64,000 bases of DNA from Chloroflexus islandicus (GCF_001650695.1 NZ_LWQS01000040.1:24299-88298); one strand, 5' to 3'; shown: positions 26,605-35,458, counted from the stretch's first letter. Notes: generated from the sequence alone by a model not told the origin. Translations and numbers: made by a program.

Positions 26605-28179
26605 ATGCATCTTGCTACCTTATTCGGGCGCACGTTGCGCCAAGCGCCTGCCGAAGCCGGTTCGACGGCAGAGCAGTTGTTGTGGCGAGCTGGGATGCTG
26701 CGCGCGCTGAACGATGGCGCGCCGGCGTTATTGCCGTTGGGCAGCGCGGCGCTGCGGCGTTTGGCGACGCATCTGGCGGCGGCGGTACAAGCCGGCGGCG
26801 CGCACGAGGTGACGTTGCCGACCACTGCCGCCGAACCATGGCCAGAGACGGTACTAGCCCTATCCCGGCGCGACATCGACTCGTACCGGCAATTGCCGCA
26901 GACAATCTGGAGCTGGCGGCGGCGGAAGCGGCCCACGCGCAGCCGTGCTACCCTGCTGGATTTACCGACGCCAACTACGCTGAGCTGGGCAACGATGGCG
27001 CTTGATGGCGAGCAAGCGCAGAGCTTGCTGACCGCGGCCCGCGCGCAGCTTGGCGCAGCGTTGCGCCACTGCGGTCTTGACCACGTTGCCGAGGCCCTGC
27101 TCGCGGCTGGCGCAACCACGCTGATCGTTGACAGCCACGCCGCGCCGCAAGCCACCCTCGATTGCCCGGCCTGCGGCTGGCGCGCGCCGCTCGAACTGGC
27201 CCCGCTGGCGCCACCGCCACCCTACACCGGCTCAACGCCAGCGATGAGTCTAGTCGAGACTCCCGGCGCGAATACGATTGCGGCGCTAGCCGCCTATCTC
27301 GGTATCCCAACGGCAGCCACGGCCAAAGCGCTCTTCTTTTACGACAACCGCGGACAACGGTTGGTGTTTGCCGTGGTGCGCGGCGACCGTGAGGCGAGTC
27401 TGGCCAAGCTGGCCGCCGTGATCGATGCCGGCGACCTTGTGCCGGCCAGTACCGAGCAGATTCAGGCATGCGGCGCGACTCCCGGCTATGCTTCACCGGT
27501 TGGGTTGCGCGAGGTGCTGGTAGTGGCCGATCTGAGCGTCACCAACGGCGCGCCGCTGGTGGCCGGCGCAAACCGGCCCGGCTACCATCTGCGTGATGTG
27601 GTCTACGGGCGCGACTGGCAAGCGACAGTGGTGGCCGACATTGCCCAAGCCGCTGCCGGCGACCCTTGCCCGCGCTGCGGCACGGCGCGCAGCGAAGGGC
27701 GCGGCGCAGTCATCGGCGCGATCAGCGAACCGCAAGCCACCGATCTGCTGGTGCAAGCCGCTGATGGTCAAAACCGGCCATTGTACCTCGCCGGGATCGA
27801 ACTCGATCTCGAACCGCTGCTGCACCTCGCCGTCGAGCAGCATCACGACGAACGCGGCATCGTCTGGCCGGCGGCGATCGCGCCGGTGGATGCGCATGTG
27901 ATTACGCTGGGCCGGGGTGAAGCGGTGGCAGCCGCCGGGCAAGTGCTCGCCGATGACCTGCGCGCCGCCGGGTTAGCCGTGCTACTCGATGATCGCGACG
28001 AGCGGGCGGGGGTGAAGTTTAACGACGCCGACCTGATCGGCGCGCCATGGCGATTGGTGGTAAGCGAGAAACTGCTGGCCGCCGGGCAAGTGGAAGTACG
28101 CCGGCGCACTGAGGCTCAGGCGACGGTGATCGCGCGGGAAGAGGTGGCAGCGTGGTTGCGAGGCGGGGGTTCTGCATAA
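26605..28179 (+). CDS. Degenerate prolyl-tRNA synthetase paralogue (editing-domain protein)
   Basis: The 524-residue product keeps the order of bacterial ProRS: an N-terminal segment (LFGRTLRQAP, LLWRAGMLRAL, LPLG at residues 5-50), an inserted YbaK/INS editing domain (about residues 215-340: VETPGANTIAALAAYLG, the conserved Lys in TAKALFF, VAGANRPGYHL), the VEQHHDERGIVWPAAIAP block (about 412) and a C-terminal anticodon-binding domain. The aminoacylation core is broken. The motif 2 FRxE region after SYRQLPQ is replaced by a basic stretch, some 40-60 residues are missing, and the motif 3 Arg is lost (GIELDLEPL where ProRS has GIGVSRL). No frameshift is apparent. It is therefore probably inactive in charging and may hydrolyse mischarged tRNA in trans; that function is inference. 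Confidence 0.8.
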   Translation: MHLATLFGRTLRQAPAEAGSTAEQLLWRAGMLRALNDGAPALLPLGSAALRRLATHLAAAVQAGGAHEVTLPTTAAEPWPETVLALSRRDIDSYRQLPQTIWSWRRRKRPTRSRATLLDLPTPTTLSWATMALDGEQAQSLLTAARAQLGAALRHCGLDHVAEALLAAGATTLIVDSHAAPQATLDCPACGWRAPLELAPLAPPPPYTGSTPAMSLVETPGANTIAALAAYLGIPTAATAKALFFYDNRGQRLVFAVVRGDREASLAKLAAVIDAGDLVPASTEQIQACGATPGYASPVGLREVLVVADLSVTNGAPLVAGANRPGYHLRDVVYGRDWQATVVADIAQAAAGDPCPRCGTARSEGRGAVIGAISEPQATDLLVQAADGQNRPLYLAGIELDLEPLLHLAVEQHHDERGIVWPAAIAPVDAHVITLGRGEAVAAAGQVLADDLRAAGLAVLLDDRDERAGVKFNDADLIGAPWRLVVSEKLLAAGQVEVRRRTEAQATVIAREEVAAWLRGGGSA

Positions 28180-28288
28180 ACTGATGACGACCGTAGCTCA
28201 AAGAGCGCGAAGATGGAGAGTATCCCATAGGGCAATCTGCACGGTCAAGCCACACTAAACAAGGAATGCTGACAATACGGCTGGTGAA

Positions 28289-28311
28289 GTGCGGCAGTCA
28301 AACTGCCGCAC
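28289..28311. repeat. GTGCGGCAGT palindrome (copy 1)
   Basis: GTGCGGCAGT and ACTGCCGCAC form a ten-pair stem around CAA. It lies between two convergent genes and belongs to a family with copies at 33344, 50715, 50798 and 50881. It may act as a transcription end. Confidence 0.65.
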
Positions 28312-28343
28312 CCCCTCAAGACACATTGTACGAACCAGTGGAG

Positions 28344-30329
28344 CTAGCGCGACACAAATGGCACATACACCTTCGCGCTCACTGTCACTGTATTGGCACA
28401 ATCATTGTTCGTCTCATTGTTTTCAGCAATCACACCGTCGGGATCAACCCGGCACACCCCGCCTGCCGCCGGATTGGCCAGCGTGCCAGTAGCCGTTGGT
28501 GTGGCATTAAACGCCACGGCAAACGAACCGTTCGTCGCTCCTAGCGTCACCGCGCCGCCGGTGGCCGTGCAGGTCAGCGTATTGCTTGCGATCGCGCAGA
28601 CAATGTTGCTGCTGCCGGTCACATTCGTCACATTCTGCACCGCCGGCGTACCATAGCTCGCCCCAGCCGGCAAGTTATCACGGACAATCACCTGCCCAGT
28701 ATTGAACGTCGCCGCTGCCACGCCACTATTCGTCACCGTCACTGTCCACGTAAACGGCAGTCCCAGCGTCGCTATGCCGCCAATATTATTCGCCTTCGTG
28801 GCGATCAGGTCGGGGGACTGCACTGTCACCGAATTGGCACAATCATTGTTCGTCTCATTGTTTTCAGCAATCACACCGTCGGGATCAACCCGGCACACCC
28901 CGCCTGCCGCCGGATTGGCCAGCGTGCCAGTAGCCGTTGGTGTGGCATTAAACGCCACGGCAAACGAACCGTTCGTCGCTCCTAGCGTCACCGCGCCGCC
29001 GGTGGCCGTGCAGGTCAGCGTATTGCTTGCGATCGCGCAGACAATGTTGCTGCTGCCGGTCACATTCGTCACATTCTGCACCGCCGGCGTACCATAGCTC
29101 GCCCCAGCCGGCAAGTTATCACGGACAATCACCTGCCCAGTATTGAACGTCGCCGCTGCCACGCCACTATTCGTCACCGTCACTGTCCACGTAAACGGCA
29201 GTCCCAGCGTCGCTATGCCGCCAATATTATTCGCCTTCGTAGCGGTCAATTCGGCAAATGCCACTTCATACGCACCGATGTCACAGATCGCCGAACTGTT
29301 ATCATCGCCGTCTTGCGGACGGGTGACGCCATTCTGCGACTGATTATTGACTGGCGGCGCCGCACAGGTTGCATTATCACCTGCATCAATTGCGGCACTA
29401 CCAGAATTAAGCGGGAAGTATGCTGGCGAGCCAGTGATGGCGCCAAGATTAGGATCCGTACCGATGATGTTGCCATTGACGTCGTTAGTTAATCCGCAGG
29501 CATTAGCGCTATCTTTGATCAAGTTGTTGATGTTTGATCCGCTAAGTGAACCAACACAATCGCCGCCAGTTGCACTATTTGCAATGATAGTGTTCTTGAT
29601 AGTGGCGCTACCTGTAGACCTCATAATACCACCGCCATTACCTGCGCTGTTACCAGAGAAGGTGCTGTTTATCACTGTCAATGTACCGGTACTATAAATG
29701 CCGCCGCCGTTACTTGTAGCATTATTGCTGGCGAAAGTGCTGTTTGCTACGATCAATGTACCAAGATCATTACTGATCGCACCGCCATTATTTCCGGCAT
29801 TGTTGCCAGAAAAGGTGCTGTTCGTCACCGTTAGTAGGCCATTATTATTGAGAATACCGCCGCCGCTATTGCCGATCCCAGCATTCCCCTTTGCGATCGT
29901 CACATGGTTCAGCGTCAGATTGGCGCCGCTATCCAATTGCAATACGCGCACATCGCCGGTATTGTCGCCGTTGGTATCGCCGCTGATAATGATGTTCTGC
30001 CCGCTGCCATCAATTGTTAACGCGCCCGCCATGATCGCATCGGTAATGGGTGGCAGGGTAGAAGATAGTACGATCGTACCGCTGACGCTAAAGGTGATGA
30101 TATCATTGCCGGGGCTAGGCAAGCCACAATCAGCTAAGGGAACCACCATACTATTTGCCATCAAGATCGCTTCGCGTAAGGTGCATTGCCCGTCACTAGC
30201 TATCGTGTCAGCAGTGGAATTGACAATATACCCCGCAGCATAGACTGGGCGTATGCCCGGCGCCATTCCCGCCACTACCGCCAATAGGACAACGATGAGC
30301 AACCGTATCCGCCAGATCGAGGGCACCAT
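28344..30329 (-). CDS. CSLREA-type beta-helix surface protein with duplicated DUF11-like repeats
   Basis: The 661-residue exported protein begins with a signal sequence (about residues 8-32), then the CSLREA motif as CTLREAILMAN (about 46-57) and a right-handed parallel beta-helix to about residue 335, seen as recurring NSTFSGNNAGNNGG and NSTFASNNATSNGG rungs. CDIGAYEVAFAELTATKAN leads into two DUF11/CARDB-like beta-sandwich repeats of 147 residues that are identical in protein and DNA, and the tail is KVYVPFVSR. Such proteins are anchored or secreted surface proteins; adhesion or polysaccharide binding is typical but unproven. A second CSLREA gene lies 6 kb away with the same C-terminal tail. 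Confidence 0.85.
   Translation of the reverse strand: MVPSIWRIRLLIVVLLAVVAGMAPGIRPVYAAGYIVNSTADTIASDGQCTLREAILMANSMVVPLADCGLPSPGNDIITFSVSGTIVLSSTLPPITDAIMAGALTIDGSGQNIIISGDTNGDNTGDVRVLQLDSGANLTLNHVTIAKGNAGIGNSGGGILNNNGLLTVTNSTFSGNNAGNNGGAISNDLGTLIVANSTFASNNATSNGGGIYSTGTLTVINSTFSGNSAGNGGGIMRSTGSATIKNTIIANSATGGDCVGSLSGSNINNLIKDSANACGLTNDVNGNIIGTDPNLGAITGSPAYFPLNSGSAAIDAGDNATCAAPPVNNQSQNGVTRPQDGDDNSSAICDIGAYEVAFAELTATKANNIGGIATLGLPFTWTVTVTNSGVAAATFNTGQVIVRDNLPAGASYGTPAVQNVTNVTGSSNIVCAIASNTLTCTATGGAVTLGATNGSFAVAFNATPTATGTLANPAAGGVCRVDPDGVIAENNETNNDCANSVTVQSPDLIATKANNIGGIATLGLPFTWTVTVTNSGVAAATFNTGQVIVRDNLPAGASYGTPAVQNVTNVTGSSNIVCAIASNTLTCTATGGAVTLGATNGSFAVAFNATPTATGTLANPAAGGVCRVDPDGVIAENNETNNDCANTVTVSAKVYVPFVSR
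28392..29240. repeat. Recent intragenic tandem duplication in the CSLREA gene
   Basis: Two direct copies with a 441-bp period encode the DUF11-like modules. Bases 28392-28799 and 28833-29240 match over 408 bp without a difference that I could find; divergence appears only in the 33-bp joints. This indicates very recent duplication or ongoing gene conversion. Confidence 0.9.
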
Positions 30330-30973
30330 ACCAAACCTCCGTCATGTGATTGAGCGGACAACCTGTAACATAACGCTGCGCCGCTGCCCCGGATGATCAC
30401 CGGTATAGCAGCGGCGCGGCAAGCGGGCGGCAGGCTTAACCAAGGCGCGTTGGGAGGACGCTGCGGCGGCGCAAGCGGATCAGGCGGGGATATACTGGAA
30501 GTAGCGACAGGTAAGCAAAGCGGCAAATGGCACAACATAAGCCAGTGACAATGTGAACATTATCAAGAGTTATGTGTAGGTTTCGCAAAATGTCTTGTTT
30601 GTGACAAATTATACACCTGCGATCTTTTCACTGTGAAGTTACAAAATATTCATCTAAAATCATCAAATCATTTGACTAAGCAATAAAAGCATACAAAGTC
30701 ATTTGTGAAACATTGAACCAACCGAGACCATTTCGCAATATCGTATTCTTTGCTGCATGGTGCTAAGTTATGCCACCTATTGCTCCAATCCATGCCAACA
30801 AAGCTATAGTTTAGAGGTATAGGTTAAAGTAAATACAATCCACAAAGCATTGCCAACTTTGACCCTATGAATAACCAGTCAGTCAGTACAATAAAGACTA
30901 CCAAAGCAAGCCTACAAGGCATACACCCATTCCGAACATAAAACTCGATCCACGACCCTTTGGCAATTCGCCA
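30330..30973. other. AT-rich intergenic region upstream of the CSLREA gene
   Basis: This 644-bp stretch is clearly richer in A and T than its surroundings and has no credible gene. It includes AAGTTACAAAATATTCATC (30636-30654), a string shared with the upstream region of the other CSLREA gene (39109-39127), and several TTTCGCAA copies. It presumably holds the CSLREA promoter, but I cannot pick a reliable hexamer pair. Confidence 0.6.
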
Positions 30974-31392
30974 TTAGGGCAAAGCGAAGAGACTCATCAA
31001 GCCTAACAGCATCCCAGACCCAATCAGCAAAATAATTGCCACACTGAAGGCAAACAGAGAAAGAGCTTGCCTTTACCCTTAATGCGAGCCTGTTCAGGTT
31101 GATGGAGCGGGTAAGCCACAGTAACAATTTGGCCGATTTGGTAGGCAGGCGGTTCAGAATTTATTATCCCGGTGATAGTAACCTCTTGGCCATTCCGTGC
31201 GACGAACCGGACCAAAGGAGCATAGGCCTTGCCATGCTTGACACGGCGCTTAACAAAACCAATAACTGCACCTTGAGTTTCTAGACCGTTTTGGAACGGA
31301 CGGATGTGAAAAAAGATGTAGGCTGTAGCTGATAGAAACATTAATCCTAAACCAAGAAGAAAAAATATTACGATATGCATAACTTTCATCAT
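30974..31392 (-). pseudogene. DUF3592 membrane protein gene with a frameshift
   Basis: From ATG (complement 31390-31392, GGAGTG just upstream) the frame gives one N-terminal helix and a soluble domain with RFVARNGQEVTITG and VAYPLHQPEQARIKGKGKLFL, closely resembling the intact DUF3592 protein at 35466-35840. It then runs into 12 unrelated residues and stops at 31024. In another frame the same DNA reads LFAFSVAIILLIGSGMLLGLMS, exactly the second helix expected, ending at 30974. One missing base in the CTCTTTCTCTG tract (about 31052-31062) would explain it. It is a recent pseudogene, a sequencing error, or programmed slippage. Confidence 0.75.
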
Positions 31393-32326
31393 ACCACTCC
31401 TATTGTTGTGAATGTTGCGGTTGCTTGTGTATTGATGGTGACGAATACTGATATAGACACAGGTTGGCAGCGCGAGCATCAGTCAAGCTGCCGTACTCCG
31501 AAAGGAAACATGCTGCGCTCTATGGGAGTATTAGCCTGCGCCGCTCTATAATACCCTAATGAGATCAATAGTGCAGACTCAATGTTCACATGATCGTATT
31601 TAACTGCCTTTGCTCTATTGCAGCAAATCGCAGCGCAGAATGATTTCAGGGTAGATTGATGAGTGGCATTGATGGATGGCCAGTCGCCGTTAGAAGGGAA
31701 TGGAGTCCGAGGAGGGTGAGGGAGTTAACACAAACGCGCAAAGCGAGCAAAGGCGCAGGGGATGGGAACGCAAAGGCGCAAAGGAACGCAGAGAGTGCAA
31801 AGATCGTTGGGATGGCGATCTTCCTCGCGACCCTGCGCTCTTGGGGTAAGAGCTAGATAGCACTCACCCCTTCCCCTCTCCCGCCGCGAGGTGGGAGAGG
31901 GGAAGGGGGATGAGGATGAACCAACACATCGCAAAGTTATTAACCACATATGCGCTCATACGTTCTGTCCGCCCTTGAACGCTGAGGGAGAGAGGAATGG
32001 CAGCTTATCGCCGAAGGCGCAGTCGCCGAGAATATTCACCATCCCCAAAACATCTTCGCGCTCTCTGCGTTCTTGGCGGCTTTGCGTTTAAGGTCTTTGC
32101 GCCTTTGCCCTTTACGACTTGATCATTGGCCCCCGCCCCCAACCCCTCCCCTGCTGGGGGAGGGGTGTACCTTCCCCGCCATACCTGCTCCCGCACAGCA
32201 GGAGCGGGGTGCGGCTGCGTTCCGCGCTACTATGCCTCTTCCGGCTTATAACAGCTCCCCCTCTCCCACCTTGCGGCGGGAGAGGGGGCCGGGGGGTGAG
32301 GGCCACACCAAAGCACACAGCGCTGC
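31393..32326. other. Gene-free region with degenerate repeats
   Basis: It holds GCAAAGGCGCAAAGG-type degenerate repeats (about 31735-31805 and 32040-32110), CCCTCTCCC/GGGAGAGGG palindromes (about 31868-31905, 32140-32165, 32262-32290) and a right terminal repeat of the MITE-like family (CGTTCTGTCCGCCCTTGAAC, about 31961-31980) with no left partner nearby. The frames that cross it look like repeat translations. I see no gene. Confidence 0.6.
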
Positions 32327-32710
32327 TCAATGCCGGTGATGCACCCGCTCAGGATGGTGGATGAGCGTGCCGTTGATAAACGCCTGCACCGCATCATCAA
32401 TTGTACGTAAGGGAGTGCAGATGGCCTGTATACCGGCAGCTTGCACCCCCTGAAAGGCCGGTTCACCCATACCGCGGGCCACCACCATCTGGCAATCAGG
32501 CACGGCTTCCACCAACCAATGGTGCGAGCCATGATGGTGGTGATGATGGTGATGATCGTGCTCCTCTGCCTGATGATGGTGCCGCCCTTTCGGACGCGCT
32601 TCCCGATTCACCACCTGCCCTTGCTCGATCGTCACGACTTCATACCACTGGGCCCGGCCAAGGTGCGGGCTAATTGTCTGATGGTCATCGGTGGCAAAGG
32701 CAATCTTCAT
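32327..32710 (-). CDS. NifX/NifB-type iron-molybdenum-cofactor-binding domain protein, His-rich
   Basis: The 127-residue protein has the dinitrogenase FeMo-cofactor biosynthesis fold: N-terminal MKIAFATDDHQTISPHLGRAQWYEVV, central CQMVVARGMGEPAF and a C-terminal DDAVQAFINGTLIHHPE. A histidine-rich loop (about residues 48-68, with eight consecutive His) replaces the usual linker and suggests Fe, Ni, Zn or Mo binding. No nif genes are present, so it is one of the many non-nitrogenase members. The start overlaps the thioredoxin stop by ATGA, so the two are coupled. An upstream in-frame start is rejected because it lies inside the thioredoxin gene. Confidence 0.85.
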   Translation of the reverse strand: MKIAFATDDHQTISPHLGRAQWYEVVTIEQGQVVNREARPKGRHHHQAEEHDHHHHHHHHGSHHWLVEAVPDCQMVVARGMGEPAFQGVQAAGIQAICTPLRTIDDAVQAFINGTLIHHPERVHHRH

Positions 32711-33237
32711 GAAGCCCTCCCCGAGTTCTGTTTGCTGGCGATGTCTTGCACCCAGCCGGTAATCGCTTTCCACACCGGACAACGATCGTAGACGGCGCTG
32801 AAGAAGACGAGACCGGCTAGCACATACAACGGCCAACCGCCGCTGGTTGAAAAGGCCAGCGCCACCAGCACCAGCGCGATCACAATCCGCAGCAGGCGCT
32901 CGACCGGCTTTAGGCGCGGCGGCGTCTTGCCTTCCGAGAGCAGGCGAAACATCTCGTTCAGATCGCTTTCCGGCTTGGCGCCAATATGGCGCGAAATCTC
33001 TTGTCCATCGCGAAACGCGATCAGGGTTGGGATGCCAAAAATCTTCAACTCGCGCAACAGGTCAGGATGATCTTCGGCGTTAATCTCCCAGAGCGCCACC
33101 TTCCCCTGATATTCTTGCGCCAGCCGCTTCAAAATGGGCCGCGTCACCCGGCAGGGCATACACCACGGCGCCCAAAAATCCACTACCACCGGCTGGGTAT
33201 AGGTGCGCAATTGGGCTTGAAATTCAGCAAGGTTCAT
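32707..33237 (-). CDS. Thioredoxin domain fused to DUF2892 membrane domain
   Basis: Residues 1-105 form a thioredoxin with active site WCMPC (Cys26, Cys29) rather than WCGPC and the cis-Pro loop FGIPTLIAF. Residues about 118-165 carry two hydrophobic helices with CPVWKAITG, as in the DUF2892 (YgaP-like inner membrane) domain. The protein is thus a membrane-tethered thioredoxin facing the cytoplasm. Met in the active-site dipeptide may shift its redox potential. It is followed, with an ATGA overlap, by the His-rich NifX-like protein, suggesting a shared role in metal or sulfide/thiol handling (inference). Confidence 0.85.
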   Translation of the reverse strand: MNLAEFQAQLRTYTQPVVVDFWAPWCMPCRVTRPILKRLAQEYQGKVALWEINAEDHPDLLRELKIFGIPTLIAFRDGQEISRHIGAKPESDLNEMFRLLSEGKTPPRLKPVERLLRIVIALVLVALAFSTSGGWPLYVLAGLVFFSAVYDRCPVWKAITGWVQDIASKQNSGRAS

Positions 33238-33343
33238 AATCGTCTCCTCAATCGCTGCCGGCAGACACGTGCGCCGGTCAGAGCGACAGCAATACCTCTG
33301 ATAGGTAAGATGCGCACTACCCTCCTGATGTTACATCGCTCGA

Positions 33344-33378
33344 TATGGAGTGCGGCAGTTAAACTACCGCACTCCATA
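33344..33378. repeat. GTGCGGCAGT palindrome (copy 2)
   Basis: TATGGAGTGCGG-CAGT and ACTACCGCACTCCATA form a long stem with one mismatch and a TAA loop. It is in the 420-bp gap between the divergent thioredoxin and membrane-protein genes. Besides a TACAAT hexamer at about 33536, nothing else is evident in the gap. Confidence 0.6.
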
Positions 33379-33657
33379 ACTTGGTCGCCAGCGCCAAGCG
33401 AGCTGAGGCGATCCCAGCCTGAACTTGCACGCTGGCCCACAGTCGCTCCTTGCAGCGCGTTAGCGACAATGATCGATCTGAAAGCCACTCGCAATTGTTT
33501 GTAACAAAAGTCACAGCTTCTCAAACAGCGCTAGACTACAATCTGAGCAAAGGCGCACCTCGCAGCAGAGTTTGGACAAAAAGCTTTCTTATAGTGGCTT
33601 AGGAGCGCACATGACCGATCTGCCAATAAACAAGCATCAATCCTAGGAAACGCAATT

Positions 33658-34095
33658 ATGTATCGTCAAGCTCGCATCTACATCAAAACTGCGTTTATTC
33701 AGCTCGCCATCAGCGTGATCTTGGGCGCAATCCTGCTTACCAACACCGGACTAACCATCAACCCTTATCTCAGCCTGTTGGTACCAGTTTACTACCATCT
33801 GTTGATGGCTGGTTGGGCCACCCAATTGATTGGCGGGGTGGCGCTGTGGATGTTTCCGCCGCTTTCACGCGAACGGCCCCGCGGCGATGAACGGTTCGGT
33901 TGGGTGGCGTATGCCGCCTTGAATGGCGGGTTACTCTTACGCGCTGTTGCCGAACCGCTGCACGCGATCAGGCCCCAGCTCTGGACATCGTGGGCCTTGG
34001 TCATTTCTGCAATCCTGCAAGCAGGAGCGATCTGGCTCCTCGTTATGGCGTTGTGGCCACGAGTGAAAGGGCGAACGGAAGTGGGTCGTTCGTAA
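33658..34095 (+). CDS. Four-helix membrane protein with H-x3-M-x-GW-x2-Q motif (pair member 1)
   Basis: The 145-residue protein has four predicted helices (about 10-28, 38-66, 83-100, 107-130). Helices 2-3 carry YYHLLMAGWATQLIGGVALWMFP followed by a basic loop SRERPRG. The next gene encodes a paralogue with the same plan. His and GW-Q-G placements resemble a fragment of heme-copper oxidase subunit I or NnrS-like heme/copper proteins, but identity is too weak to assign. An ATG with a modest ribosome site (TAGGAAAC) is used. The two genes are 12 bases apart and surely co-transcribed. Confidence 0.65.
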   Translation: MYRQARIYIKTAFIQLAISVILGAILLTNTGLTINPYLSLLVPVYYHLLMAGWATQLIGGVALWMFPPLSRERPRGDERFGWVAYAALNGGLLLRAVAEPLHAIRPQLWTSWALVISAILQAGAIWLLVMALWPRVKGRTEVGRS

Positions 34096-34107
34096 GGGAG
34101 GCCACGT

Positions 34108-34554
34108 ATGCCACGAGCCAGCATCTTTTTGATCCGCACGGCGTTGCTCAACCTCGCCCTAGGGGCGCTGATTGGCGGCCTTTTGTTGGCAGATAAAGGG
34201 CTGCATCGATGGGGATGGTTATGGGCTTTGCGCCCCGGCCATGTGTACATCATGCTATTGGGGTGGACGGTGCAATTTGCCTGCGGTGTAGCCATCTGGA
34301 TTCTCCCCCGCCGCGATGCCGAGGGCGGGCGCGGGGCGATGTGGCCGGTGTGGGTATTGTACGGTACCCTCAATAGCAGTGTGCTGCTCGCAACACTCTA
34401 CGCGCCCTGTCTTGGCTGGTTCGGAGCTGAGCGCATCGTCTGGATGTTGCCGCTGGCGGCGTTGCTTGCAGTGACCGGCATTGGGGCCTTTCTCGGCCAT
34501 GCATGGCGGCGAGTGCGCCCGTTTGGCGTGATGACAACCAAGCGTAACGCATAA
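34108..34554 (+). CDS. Four-helix membrane protein with H-x5-GW-x2-Q motif (pair member 2)
   Basis: The 148-residue product parallels its upstream neighbour: helix 1 (about 10-28), helix 2 with HVYIMLLGWTVQFACGVAIW (about 47-68) ending in LPRRDAEGGRG, helix 3 (about 82-100) and helix 4 (about 110-130). Conserved His, GW, Gln and Gly residues line up with member 1, pointing to duplication and likely a heterodimer. The function is not known to me; heme or quinone binding through the conserved His is possible. GGGAGG precedes the ATG. Confidence 0.65.
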   Translation: MPRASIFLIRTALLNLALGALIGGLLLADKGLHRWGWLWALRPGHVYIMLLGWTVQFACGVAIWILPRRDAEGGRGAMWPVWVLYGTLNSSVLLATLYAPCLGWFGAERIVWMLPLAALLAVTGIGAFLGHAWRRVRPFGVMTTKRNA

Positions 34555-34648
34555 GCAGTCCCCAACCGCCTGCAAGCGCTTGCTTACCGCCGAGATCGCA
34601 GAGAATACAGAGGAAGAAAGTCTTGATGATGATGCCAAGCCAATGACC

Positions 34649-35458
34649 CTATGGATGTGCCCGCCACTCGCGGCAATCGACCCGGTAGGCGTCGAGTTGC
34701 CAATGCTTATGCAACGCATTGAGATTCAGCGCCTGCGCCTGCGGGCAGAACACTGCCGGCGCCAGCTCATACTCGATCACGAACACCGGTTTGCCGGCCT
34801 GCAAAAAGGGCAACAGCAGATCGCATTCTTGGTACGAAAAGCACTCTTCGTTGAGCACCCAATCAAAAGAGGCGACTAAGGCCGGGATTTGAGCGAGATC
34901 GTTCTTCAAACCGATCAACAAGCCGCGCTGATGGGCCGCCTCGGCCAGCCAGATGTTGTAGCGTTCCTGATCGGCGGCGGTCAACGGGAAACCAGTGTCA
35001 TTAGCATAGCCATTAACATTATCAGGATCGACGCCATCACACCCTTTGCTGACCGCGAGGTCAAGCCGGGTCTGCATGATCGGCGCCAGCGCATCGAGCT
35101 GGCGAATGTCAAGCCACCGTTCACCGGGCCAGCCAGCCAGTTCCTTGCCCAGCACCGCAGCCGGAAAGCGGGTGGCGTCAGGTCGCCAATCTTCATACGA
35201 GCCAGCGCTGAAATAACACATCACGAACACGCCGCGCCGGCGCAGCAGGGCGATGGTCTCGGCTGGCGCGTCAAACAGATCGACGTTGAACACATCGACG
35301 TCGATATCGATCTGCAAGGGGCCGGTGTATTGGATCTGCCAGCGCGCTTGCAATGGCAAGCGCGACGATGGCATAGATGTGGGTGCGGTTGCGGGCAACG
35401 GCGCGCAGCCGGCAACGAGCAGCAGGAGCAAGATACGTAAATAAACCCTCGCAACCAC
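34649..35458 (-). CDS. GH114-type endo-alpha-1,4-polygalactosaminidase-like lipoprotein
   Basis: A GTG start gives 269 residues with a lipobox (LLLLLVAGC, Cys18). The barrel contains WQIQYTGPLQIDIDVDVFNVDLFD, GVFVMCYFSAGSYEDWRPDA, ERWLDIRQLDAL, SKGCDGVDPDNVNGY and NEECFSYQEC, the pattern of GH114/TM1410 proteins, with Asp in CDGVDPDN and Glu in LNEEC as likely catalytic acids. Characterised members cut galactosaminogalactan-type polymers. It should be anchored outside the membrane. It starts seven bases after the DUF3592 gene and forms an operon with it. Confidence 0.85.
   Translation of the reverse strand: MVARVYLRILLLLLVAGCAPLPATAPTSMPSSRLPLQARWQIQYTGPLQIDIDVDVFNVDLFDAPAETIALLRRRGVFVMCYFSAGSYEDWRPDATRFPAAVLGKELAGWPGERWLDIRQLDALAPIMQTRLDLAVSKGCDGVDPDNVNGYANDTGFPLTAADQERYNIWLAEAAHQRGLLIGLKNDLAQIPALVASFDWVLNEECFSYQECDLLLPFLQAGKPVFVIEYELAPAVFCPQAQALNLNALHKHWQLDAYRVDCREWRAHP

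Noticed and set aside
28702..29097. Duplicate plus-strand frames opposite the CSLREA gene
   Set aside because: They are antisense reflections of the duplicated DUF11-like modules.
30912..31127. 71-codon minus-strand frame at the end of the DUF3592 pseudogene
   Set aside because: It is the third frame over the frameshift site and contains no hydrophobic helix; the hydrophobic continuation is in a different frame.
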